NCBI GenBank assembly: GCA_018384065.1
Contig: JAHAYL010000064.1
Location: 1-64,000 of the forward strand
Source of the DNA: Oxalobacter sp.
GTDB taxonomy: Bacteria; Pseudomonadota; Gammaproteobacteria; Burkholderiales; Burkholderiaceae_D
Direction: 5' to 3'
Length of the DNA: 64,000 nucleotides
Below are positions 56,273 through 64,000 of the stretch, piece after piece (the stretch's first letter is position 1; every line of letters begins with the position of its first letter). The translations under genes and the position numbers were made by a program. Under the pieces are notes generated by a model. The model was not told where the DNA came from. It saw nothing but the letters and a program-made list of their open reading frames with translations, and searched no databases.

Positions 56273-56717
56273 CCCTCACCCCGAACTGCACGCCGTACTG
56301 CGCACCGAAGGCGTAAACCTGCTCCAGGTACCGGGCAAACCCTTTCTTCGTCAGGTCCGTTGTGGAACCTTTCAGCACCCGGTCACCGTTCGGCAGGAAC
56401 GCCCATTTCCGGTAACCGTCAAGCGTCATGCCTTCCTCCGGCATCTCCGGCAGGAACTCACGCTTGAAGTACTCATGCCAGACCTCCTTGCTGTACATCC
56501 GGCCGTCCAGATACACCTGCCGGCAGATATCCTCCAGCGGTCCCGCCCACATCAGCGCGTTCTGGTCCAGCTTCCTTGCCTGCACCTGTTCCCGGATCAC
56601 TACCTCGATGGGCCTGTCCTGGTCCTCCGGCAGCTTGCCGATTGCCGCACAGGCGTAATCCTTCTGCACGGCGGAACGGATCAGGAAACGCCGTGGCGGG
56701 TATTTCTCGCGCCTCAT
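56262..56717 (-). CDS. NinB-like recombination protein
   Basis: QNALMWAGPLEDICRQVYLDGRMYSKEVWHEYFKREFLPE. Confidence 0.85.
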   Translation of the reverse strand: MRREKYPPRRFLIRSAVQKDYACAAIGKLPEDQDRPIEVVIREQVQARKLDQNALMWAGPLEDICRQVYLDGRMYSKEVWHEYFKREFLPEMPEEGMTLDGYRKWAFLPNGDRVLKGSTTDLTKKGFARYLEQVYAFGAQYGVQFGVRDEA

Positions 56718-56902
56718 CCGTCCCTCCTTACCGGCATCGGCAGGCCTGTACGGTAACCCTCCGCCAGGTCAAGCCAGTACTGCCGCAGGGCGGGGTCCTT
56801 CTTCGTCTCCAGCCAGATTTCCCGCTTTTCCGCCTCAGTCCAGCGCTCGATCCGTGAGACCTGCTTCAATGCCGCTATCAGCTTTTCATCCTGTTCCTGC
56901 AT
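56714..56902 (-). CDS. small phage hypothetical protein
   Basis: 62 aa, overlaps NinB-like start. Confidence 0.5.
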   Translation of the reverse strand: MQEQDEKLIAALKQVSRIERWTEAEKREIWLETKKDPALRQYWLDLAEGYRTGLPMPVRRDG

Positions 56903-57220
56903 GTTGCCTGTCTGCCCTCCTGTATCAATAGAAACATCTTCTTCTCCATTACCCTTGATTCTTGAGGTTCATACAGACGGACACCTCCCAAAGGGCATTC
57001 CAGGAATCCCCTCCGGTGCGTCCTATCTCCAAAAAATGACTTACCCCGTCATCTCTCGGCCCCGTTGACGTCGCGCAGACTTGCAGAGATTCACCACGCA
57101 GGATCCTCCCCTCCCATGTCGAGCTCTACGCTCTCACCCCACTCTTTGGCCTGACTCGTTCTTGCCTCCCGGCTCCGGGCGTCGGCGGTTACCCCTCCCT
57201 ATCTACCGGAGCCACAGAAA

Positions 57221-58108
57221 TCACACTGCCCCTGCACTCCTTTCCACCATCATGCGGATGCGCCAGGGGGCACTGCTGCCCCATTCCTGCATCGCATCAT
57301 TGAAATCCGTTCCCTCGATGCCCTCTGGGTATGCCAATCCGCAATGCAGGTTCCTGGCGGCCTCCGTGCCCGCCTTGATGCCCGGATTGATGAAAGGCGG
57401 CTTCTGTTCTGTGGCATGGTCGTTGTCTGCGCATACACAGCACATCCCAAGCGGCTTCCAGGCCTTTGAGACTTCCACCAGCCCGGCTGTGTTGAAACAG
57501 ACGACGACAGTGGAACGGGGGATGCACTGGAATATGGAAAGACCCGTAGCCAGGCCTTCACAGAAGCAGGTGACGGCACTGCTGCGCCGTCTGAGGATGA
57601 GGGACGCCCCCTTTGCAGGACAGTCCTTTGCGAACCGTTTCTCCCCGTCAGGCGAAATCGTCTGCAGGGAAACCAGACAGCCGTTCCGGTACATCGGGAC
57701 GACCAGCAAATCCTTATCGATGCGGAGCTGTGAACAGCCCAGCATCGATAAACCCTTGCGTTCAAGATAAGGATGGCCGCCCACGAGCGGAGGCAGGCTG
57801 TTCCAGCGTTCAACCATGCGCTGCTTCGCCGCATGCCGGCGCAGGGCATCCCTTTTCATCGAAGCCTGCACCTTCTGGCGGTATGCGGCCTTTTCCGCTT
57901 CGGTGAGCGTCTTCTTCGGGAACCAGACGGCAGCTGAAGTCATCGTCTCCCAGTTCTGCACCCAGCCCCAGCCGCCATCGAACATCACACGTCCGTTCTG
58001 CGAGCGGGGATGGCGTTCAGTCCCGAAAGCCTTGATCTTCCCGGCAGGCGGCAGACGGTCAACCATCACCCCATGCATCCGGCAGAAAGTCAGGAAATCC
58101 ATATTCAT
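57221..58108 (-). CDS. Toprim-domain primase-like protein
   Basis: CFCEGLATGLSIF..CCVCADNDHA..KAGTEAARNL..GTDFNDAMQEWG. Confidence 0.85.
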   Translation of the reverse strand: MNMDFLTFCRMHGVMVDRLPPAGKIKAFGTERHPRSQNGRVMFDGGWGWVQNWETMTSAAVWFPKKTLTEAEKAAYRQKVQASMKRDALRRHAAKQRMVERWNSLPPLVGGHPYLERKGLSMLGCSQLRIDKDLLVVPMYRNGCLVSLQTISPDGEKRFAKDCPAKGASLILRRRSSAVTCFCEGLATGLSIFQCIPRSTVVVCFNTAGLVEVSKAWKPLGMCCVCADNDHATEQKPPFINPGIKAGTEAARNLHCGLAYPEGIEGTDFNDAMQEWGSSAPWRIRMMVERSAGAV

Positions 58109-59586
58109 GACGCCCCCGCCTTCCGCCTTGCCTTCGCATAGGCGATATCCATCTGCTTCATCTTGTTGATGACCAGCTTCAGCGGGGCGGCTGGCTTGGT
58201 TTCCTCAAAGGCCGTCTGCGGCCAGCGGTCGAACCAGCTCCTGTACCGTGCCAGAGCCAGCCTGCGTGCCTTGCCCGGGTCATTCACCCTGGACAGCGCC
58301 CAGGAGACAATCTGCGGCCAGACCGCCTGCGTCCGTTCACTGTTCGTCCCCGTGGAAACAATCTCTTCCAGCGTACCCGCTTCATGCTGCACCGCTGCCC
58401 GCTTCGGATACTCATGCCCGCAGTGCGGACAGAACGGCATCACCTTGTGCAGCGTCTTGCATTCAGGACAGAGGATGAAACTGTCCTCCTCCTTCTTCCG
58501 TTTCTTCCTGTCCCGGATCCTCTTCCTGTCCAGCCCGTCGGCACCCGATTCAAAGAACACATTGAAATCGTCCCAGAACCGCTTGCAGTTGCCCGAATGG
58601 TCAAGGATGATGCATTCCTCCTTGCCCGGCGCAGTGCGCAGGCCACGCCCGAACAGCTGGATGAACTCCGACAGCGACTTCCGCAAAGGGCGCGCCATGA
58701 TGACACATCCCAAATCAGGAATATCGAAACCCTTGCTGGCCGCCGTCACAGTAACAAATCCCCGGATGGCGGAATCCGGCTTGCGGAACTCCGCGATCAT
58801 CTCCGCCCGGACATCATCCGGCACGTTGTACGTGTACTGAGCGCAGTAGATGCCAGCCGCCTGGAACTGTTCCACCAAAGCCCCGGCATGACGCACATCC
58901 ACCGCAGAGCAGATGAACTTCCCGCCGTTGCCATGCTTCAGGTATTCCTCAACCACGTCCCCGACAACCTTCAGCGCACGGTTGGATGATTCATGGGTTT
59001 CCCATTCACCGTTCACCACCTTCACGCCCGTCATATCCGGTTCAGACGGGGCGAAGATGCGGTACCTCGACAGATAGCCATCCCGGATCAGCTGGTTCGT
59101 CGTCGTCACATTCACCATCACCGGGTAAACCCTGCCCAGCCCCTCCGTGAACGGCGTCGCCGTCAGCCCGATATTGACCGCATCCCCCTTCGCCAGCTTG
59201 TCCCTGACCGTCTTATGGACCGTGTGGCACTCATCGATGATGTTCAGCTCACCCTCCGGCCAGATGCCCCGGCGGCTGATGGTCTGTATGGAACAGACCT
59301 GGACCCGCTCATACGGTTTCCAGCGCGGATTGCCCGCCTGCATGATGCCATGGGCAATGCCATAGCCGTCAAAGACCGCCGAAGTCTGGTCAACCAGGTT
59401 GATGCGGTCCACCATGAAATTGCAGCGTTTCAGCTTCTTCTGGCAGGCATCGATCAGCCAGGAAGCCGTTGCCGTCTTGCCCGACCCCGTCGGCATGCAC
59501 AGCAGGACATTCCTATGCCCCGCCCTGATGGCATTGCGTATCTGCTCGATTGCCGCCTCCTGGTACTGGCGCAGGACGATGCCCAT
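58105..59586 (-). CDS. DEAD/DEAH SF2 helicase
   Basis: MPTGSGKTATASWLI, DECHTVHK, GLTATPF, QLFGRGLRT; start MGIVLRQYQ inferred. Confidence 0.93.
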   Translation of the reverse strand: MGIVLRQYQEAAIEQIRNAIRAGHRNVLLCMPTGSGKTATASWLIDACQKKLKRCNFMVDRINLVDQTSAVFDGYGIAHGIMQAGNPRWKPYERVQVCSIQTISRRGIWPEGELNIIDECHTVHKTVRDKLAKGDAVNIGLTATPFTEGLGRVYPVMVNVTTTNQLIRDGYLSRYRIFAPSEPDMTGVKVVNGEWETHESSNRALKVVGDVVEEYLKHGNGGKFICSAVDVRHAGALVEQFQAAGIYCAQYTYNVPDDVRAEMIAEFRKPDSAIRGFVTVTAASKGFDIPDLGCVIMARPLRKSLSEFIQLFGRGLRTAPGKEECIILDHSGNCKRFWDDFNVFFESGADGLDRKRIRDRKKRKKEEDSFILCPECKTLHKVMPFCPHCGHEYPKRAAVQHEAGTLEEIVSTGTNSERTQAVWPQIVSWALSRVNDPGKARRLALARYRSWFDRWPQTAFEETKPAAPLKLVINKMKQMDIAYAKARRKAGAS

Positions 59587-60575
59587 CACAGCCCCCGTTC
59601 CTTCATGGCACTGACAAAGCGCTTCAGCTCCTTCAGCAGCTGTGCAGGACGGCCGCCACCGAACTCCCCATACAGGTACTGCATCAGCGGCAGCCATTCC
59701 CTGATCGTCCTGTCCTGCTGCGCCACCCGGTTCTTCACCGAATCCGCCTCGCGCCGTGCATTCGTGGCAATCTTCTGCCACTTGCGGATTTCCAGTCCCT
59801 TCTCATCCGACTGCAAAGACTCCAGCTGAGCCTGCAGCAGGGAATTCTCTCGCTGCAGCTCCTCGACAATCTCCTCCAGCGTCGGGGTGGAATCCTCCGT
59901 GTCTTCAGAAAGGTCGATGCCCTTCGCCCAGTCAGGCACCTCTTCCTTTCCCGGTGCCTTCGCCACGGCATCCCTTGCCTTCACCTCCCTGTAGGCCTTG
60001 TTGATGGACATCTCACCCGAGCGGGCTTTTTCCTTGATGTCTTCATAGGGGGAATCCAGGACTTTCCCGACCTGACGTACAGATTCAGGGTTGGTACCAG
60101 CCTTTTTGGCAATCTGCTCATCAGTCCTGCCCTTGCTTTCGATAAGCGCCCCCTCTCGTTGTCCAAAATTTTGGACAACGGGCACTTCGTTATTTTTCAA
60201 TGACTTAGCAAGCGCCCTCTGCTGGTTCAGTTTCCCCTGTTCTGCAATAGCCTGCTTCTCAGCCAGGTACTGCTCCACCGTCCGGAAAACAGAAGTATTG
60301 CGCCTTGCCCGCTGGTTCCTGCGTATCCAGTCCAACGCAGACCGCTTGTCGGCGCAGAGGATATAAGCGGCCTTCGGCTTGATGCCCAGCTCCTGGCAGA
60401 TCCGATAGCGGTGATGCCCGTCAAGCAGATAAGTATTGCCGTCCCCTGCTTGCCAGAGCTTCAATGGGTCCGTGAACCCCTCATACCTGATCTTCTCCTT
60501 CAGGTCTTCATACACATCCGCATCCAGGGGCGGGAAGAAATCCCGGAAATCCGGGTCAATGACAATCTCAATCAT
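59586..60575 (-). CDS. ParB N-terminal domain protein
   Basis: GFTDPLKLWQAGDGNTYLLDGHHRYRICQELG. Confidence 0.88.
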   Translation of the reverse strand: MIEIVIDPDFRDFFPPLDADVYEDLKEKIRYEGFTDPLKLWQAGDGNTYLLDGHHRYRICQELGIKPKAAYILCADKRSALDWIRRNQRARRNTSVFRTVEQYLAEKQAIAEQGKLNQQRALAKSLKNNEVPVVQNFGQREGALIESKGRTDEQIAKKAGTNPESVRQVGKVLDSPYEDIKEKARSGEMSINKAYREVKARDAVAKAPGKEEVPDWAKGIDLSEDTEDSTPTLEEIVEELQRENSLLQAQLESLQSDEKGLEIRKWQKIATNARREADSVKNRVAQQDRTIREWLPLMQYLYGEFGGGRPAQLLKELKRFVSAMKERGL

Positions 60576-60657
60576 GGCTGTCCTCCTTAGCCGTTCCCGC
60601 CTGTGTGGTAGGATTGGACATCCCACCTTCACAACCACTATCAGCACAGGAGGGGAC

Positions 60658-61140
60658 ATGGAAATCATCACAACCATCGCCAGCACCATTGGCGGCGTAT
60701 CCGCAGCCCTTGAGGTACTGAGAAAGCTCATCTCTGCCAACGCGTCCAAGGAAGTTGCCGATGCTGTTTCTGATGTACAGGGCAAGCTCATCACTGCCCA
60801 TACGGTCGCACTCGCCCTGCAGGAACAGGTAACGGAACAGGCAGAGGAAATCCGAAAACTGAGAGAAGCCGCTGCGGAGAAAGCCCGCTACCAACTTGTC
60901 GAGATCATTCCCGGAGGCGGCATTTTTGCCTATTTCTACGATGGGACCCCATTCGAGCGCACACCCGGCGAGCCATATATCAGCGAATCTCCGCACTTCG
61001 TCTGTCAGAGATGCTTTAACAAAGGGGTCAAGGTCGTGCTTCAAGCCACCAGAGGCCGGCATGGGAATCTCTGGCATTGCACTGAATGCGGGAGATATCT
61101 TCCCCTGGGCAAGTGGCCAAGGCATGTTGTCGAACCGTAA
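60658..61140 (+). CDS. phage hypothetical protein with Cys-pair zinc-binding-like region
   Basis: ACAGGAGGGG RBS then MEIITTIASTIGGVSAALEVL; CQRC..CTEC. Confidence 0.7.
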   Translation: MEIITTIASTIGGVSAALEVLRKLISANASKEVADAVSDVQGKLITAHTVALALQEQVTEQAEEIRKLREAAAEKARYQLVEIIPGGGIFAYFYDGTPFERTPGEPYISESPHFVCQRCFNKGVKVVLQATRGRHGNLWHCTECGRYLPLGKWPRHVVEP

Positions 61141-61317
61141 GCACTGGTCGCTTACCAGTTCCGGGAGCACCTTGAAGAACCTGTCAGTCACTTCAGGACG
61201 GCCAGTTGGGACAGTTACCATCAGCGCAACGCCGTATGGATCTGCGCTTGGGTAAATGCCACCCCTGATTGTGACCATGGTGTCAGTCATTGCATTCCTC
61301 CTGACAGGGCGGCGTTC

Positions 61318-61887
61318 ATGCCCGTGCTAGAATTGAAGCTCTCACCCGACAATCCAGACACAGAACCGGATGCCATGGACATCAACCTCATTGACCTGGT
61401 AAAAATTGCTGCTGCCATCATTGCAATAGCCTTCACCTGTTACCGGTTTTACAAAAAACTCGAAAAAAGCATCTATCCAATGATTGCCATCAGTCAGGAA
61501 ATCATCGAACGCAAAAACGGCATCGCCGTCTTTCGGCTCACATTCCATCCTGGACAAAAAACCATAGACATCATCAGAATCACCGCACCGGGCAGGAAAA
61601 TCCAGCAAGCCCATATAGACAAGAAACTCTGGGACCAACCAAACAGTCCTGGCATCGTCGTAATAGCCTTTGATGATGTATACAACCCCAAGGCATCCGG
61701 TCCATTTACAGACGCCATCAACAGACGCATCCGCATCCTGCCTGAAGGCATCGAGAAAGAAACCAAGCAACTTGAAATAGCCATATCCGATGTCAGACCA
61801 GATGAAACCGAGGCCATACTGAAAATCAAGACAGAACAGAGCTGGTTTCCCCAGAAATTCACCGTCCTGCTTGATACTGGCAACTGA
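61318..61887 (+). CDS. membrane-anchored hypothetical protein
   Basis: single TM near N-terminus; start could be 61375. Confidence 0.5.
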   Translation: MPVLELKLSPDNPDTEPDAMDINLIDLVKIAAAIIAIAFTCYRFYKKLEKSIYPMIAISQEIIERKNGIAVFRLTFHPGQKTIDIIRITAPGRKIQQAHIDKKLWDQPNSPGIVVIAFDDVYNPKASGPFTDAINRRIRILPEGIEKETKQLEIAISDVRPDETEAILKIKTEQSWFPQKFTVLLDTGN

Positions 61888-61889
61888 CA

Positions 61890-62045
61890 TCACCACTCCT
61901 GAATCAAATGCACCAACTGCAAAACCCAATACACCGCCATCACAACTCCGCCTACCAACCAGGCGACACCGCCAAACACATCCACCCAGCCAGGACCTGC
62001 CTCAACGGTAATGACAACCGGCGTTTTCTTTGAATCCTTATCCAT
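61890..62045 (-). CDS. small membrane protein
   Basis: MDKDSKKTPVVITVEAGPGWVDVFGGVAWLVGGVVMAVYWVLQLVHLIQEW; overlaps Cro-like stop. Confidence 0.5.
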   Translation of the reverse strand: MDKDSKKTPVVITVEAGPGWVDVFGGVAWLVGGVVMAVYWVLQLVHLIQEW

Positions 62046-62272
62046 CACTCCCTCTTTTCTGCCAGTTCTGGCCAGATGTCCTGCCAGTCGTTTGGACGCA
62101 GGTCTTTCCGAGTCACCTGTCCAGCTGTCGCACGCTCGATGGCGACGCAATGAACGATAGGAACATTTCTTCGCCCCGTTTTCCATGCGGATACATCTTC
62201 TGGCACGACACCGATTTGACGCGCCAAAGTTATGACACCACCACGTTTTTCCAAGAAATTTTCTAGCTTCAT
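62045..62272 (-). CDS. YdaS/Cro-like repressor
   Basis: GGVITLARQIGVVPEDVSAWKTGRRNVPIVHCVAIERATAGQVTRKDLRPNDW. Confidence 0.85.
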   Translation of the reverse strand: MKLENFLEKRGGVITLARQIGVVPEDVSAWKTGRRNVPIVHCVAIERATAGQVTRKDLRPNDWQDIWPELAEKRE

Positions 62273-62281
62273 GCAAAAAGA

Positions 62282-62344
62282 TTAGCAAATATGTAGTCCA
62301 CACACAAGCTGTTTGCTAGTTTATTTTTCCGAGAATTTTGCTAG
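62282..62344. promoter_or_regulatory. candidate CI/Cro operator region
   Basis: TTAGCAAA at 62282, TTTGCTAG at 62312 and at 62337 between divergent repressor genes. Confidence 0.65.
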
Positions 62345-62366
62345 TTTTCTAAAAAAGGAGAGATTT

Positions 62367-63041
62367 ATGACAACGGTGGAAGAAATCAGAACAGTCAATC
62401 TGAATGCCCTAATTAAGAAATATGGAGGATTTCAGGCTTTTGCTGAGAAAGTGGAACGTGAACGCTCACAGATTGAGCAATGGGCAAGAAACTATCTCAA
62501 TGCCCAAGGAAACCCAAGATATATCAGCAGTAAGTCATGCAGACGTATTGAAAACATCTTATCCCTTCCAGATGGCTGGATGGATCAGGATCATGCTGAA
62601 AAATCCGAAGATTCCCAAAAACGCGATATTGTCTATACCAGCCTGGTTCCCATCAGGGGTAGTGCCAAATTGGGGGAATCTGACAACTATTTTGTGGATA
62701 TGCAATATCCGCCAGGCGCTGGTGATGGCAACATCATCTTCCCGACACGTGACAAAGATGCTTACGCAGTCAAATGTGATGGTGACAGTATGCTGCCACG
62801 AATCAAGCATGGAGAATACGCCATCATTGAGCCAAACAGGGAAGTGAACCCAGGCGATGAGGTCCTTGTCCAAGACAAGGATGGGCAGGTCATGATCAAA
62901 GTGTTCAGCCGCAGGGTTGATGGGCGTGTCTACTTTGAATCCATCAATGCGGCACACCTGCCATTCAGCATCCCCGCTGAAAAAATCGAGTCTATGCAGT
63001 ATGTTGCAGGAGTGGCCAAATCGGCTCTGAAAGTTGGTTAA
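62367..63041 (+). CDS. CI-like repressor with S24 peptidase domain
   Basis: AYAVKCDGDSMLPRIKHGEYAIIEPNREVNPGDEVLVQDKDGQVMIKVF. Confidence 0.9.
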   Translation: MTTVEEIRTVNLNALIKKYGGFQAFAEKVERERSQIEQWARNYLNAQGNPRYISSKSCRRIENILSLPDGWMDQDHAEKSEDSQKRDIVYTSLVPIRGSAKLGESDNYFVDMQYPPGAGDGNIIFPTRDKDAYAVKCDGDSMLPRIKHGEYAIIEPNREVNPGDEVLVQDKDGQVMIKVFSRRVDGRVYFESINAAHLPFSIPAEKIESMQYVAGVAKSALKVG

Positions 63042-63071
63042 ACCGAAAAACTTTGCAGAAAGGAAAACGTC

Positions 63072-63665
63072 ATGAAGAAAACGTTATCAGCTCTTACCAT
63101 AGCATTGCTTGCAGTCTCCTTGACCGGCTGCGGAGGCGGCAAGAAAGAAGCGCCAAAGGCATCAGCGGTAGTAGCACAGACTTCTCAGCAGACGCAAAAA
63201 GTCGCTGGACTGGGCATTTCTACTAAAGAATTTAAGGAACGTTATGACCGGTTTACCTGGGATCTTGGCACAGCCAATCCTGATGTAGCTGTTGCTTTAT
63301 CGTTTACGGATTCTATTGACTCCAAGATTAATAAAGACACTCATGTTGCATCTATATGCGCCAGTAATAAGTTATGCGCCTTAATCAAGACAGCGGACGA
63401 TAATGAATCAATCATTGATGTGGGCACCATCGCTCAGGGCGACGGAACACCGCAGTCTGGAGCAACAGCTTTTCTGTTTATGTCATGTGTCGCCGGAGCA
63501 GCCATTCCAGAAGTCAAAAACGTCAAGGAAGTCGGTCCGACCATCATGAATCTGGTTAAATCTGCAAAGGGAGGCAAACAGGCTAAGGCAATGTTGAAGG
63601 GGTATGAACTGACCCTACTCATGAGCAAAGAAATCGGCGTAATGATGTCTATCTCTAAAAAGTAA
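63072..63665 (+). CDS. lipoprotein, hypothetical
   Basis: MKKTLSALTIALLAVSLTGCGGG lipobox. Confidence 0.65.
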   Translation: MKKTLSALTIALLAVSLTGCGGGKKEAPKASAVVAQTSQQTQKVAGLGISTKEFKERYDRFTWDLGTANPDVAVALSFTDSIDSKINKDTHVASICASNKLCALIKTADDNESIIDVGTIAQGDGTPQSGATAFLFMSCVAGAAIPEVKNVKEVGPTIMNLVKSAKGGKQAKAMLKGYELTLLMSKEIGVMMSISKK

Positions 63666-63666
63666 C

Positions 63667-63888
63667 ATGATGAAAAAACTCCTGCCTGCACTCTTATCTA
63701 CCCTGCTTCTGACCGCCTGTGCGTCTCAGCATCATTCGATGATCGAGACGGACTGCATTGCTAGGCGTGGGTGCTGTTCACATCACGGTGGTGTGGCTGG
63801 GTGTTCTGGTGGCAGGCAGAGATGCAGGGACGGAAGCTTAAGCCCCAGCTGTACGTGTCATAGGGATGAGGTTGGGACAGAGGTTTGA
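63667..63888 (+). CDS. small Cys-rich lipoprotein
   Basis: MMKKLLPALLSTLLLTACASQ lipobox; RRGCCSHHGGVAGCSGGRQRCRDGSLSPSCTC. Confidence 0.65.
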   Translation: MMKKLLPALLSTLLLTACASQHHSMIETDCIARRGCCSHHGGVAGCSGGRQRCRDGSLSPSCTCHRDEVGTEV

Positions 63889-63923
63889 AAAATACGCCAA
63901 GTATCTAGATGATGGGGATAGCA

Positions 63924-64000
63924 ATGCCTAGACAATTATTCAAAATTAGAAGCGATGATGATGCCATTTCACTTCTAAATGCTTTTCTTTCCAACAATCT
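63924..64000 (+). CDS. partial hypothetical CDS running off the window
   Basis: ATG with upstream GGGGATA; MPRQLFKIRSDDDAISLLNAFLSNN open to edge. Confidence 0.45.
   Translation, partial: MPRQLFKIRSDDDAISLLNAFLSNN

Larger units (their letters stand above)
27079..64000. mobile_element. prophage (lambda-like head, P2-like tail), right end not in window
   Basis: contiguous lysis, fibre, tail, head, terminase, replication and repressor genes; integrase not seen; left boundary estimated. Confidence 0.93.

Noticed and set aside
1-64000. CRISPR arrays and rRNA genes
   Set aside because: No regularly spaced short repeats or rRNA-like sequence noticed; the only clear tandem repeats are in the fibre and tonB genes

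Overview
The window joins a bacterial chromosome segment (about 1-26.7 kb) to a large, apparently complete-looking prophage segment (about 27.1 kb to the right edge; no integrase seen, so the right end is probably outside). Gene content suggests a Burkholderiales-like betaproteobacterium, which is inference only. The host part encodes an aldo/keto reductase, porin, Vsr endonuclease, nucleoside hydrolase, three tandem paralogous secreted proteins, an MFS transporter, a UspA protein, an McrB/McrC-type restriction locus whose McrB gene has one in-frame TGA, and a Phd/PIN toxin-antitoxin pair. It also carries a full heme/iron module: SbmA/BacA-like ABC transporter, ChaN, TonB-dependent receptor, ExbD, ExbB, TonB with a Gly/Ser-rich linker, and a divergent HutX/ChuY-like/HutW operon with Fur-box-like sites between. 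The prophage combines a lambda-like head (Nu1/GpA/W/portal/ClpP/D/E) with a P2-like contractile tail (FI/FII/E-E'/T/X/D/V/U/W/J/I). Extra prophage items are a TTTTTTA slippery site for E/E', embedded Rz1 in Rz, a stand-alone NrdD-like C-terminal mini-protein in the lysis region, an SDH-type serine protease moron, an unusual tRNA cluster including a tRNA-like gene with no anticodon arm, a forward-strand accessory block with a GIY-YIG-like protein and an inverted-repeat-flanked 45-aa ORF, a Toprim/helicase/ParB replication region, and a CI/Cro-like switch with repeated TTTGCTAG sites. All family calls come from reading motifs and gene order; no database search was run.
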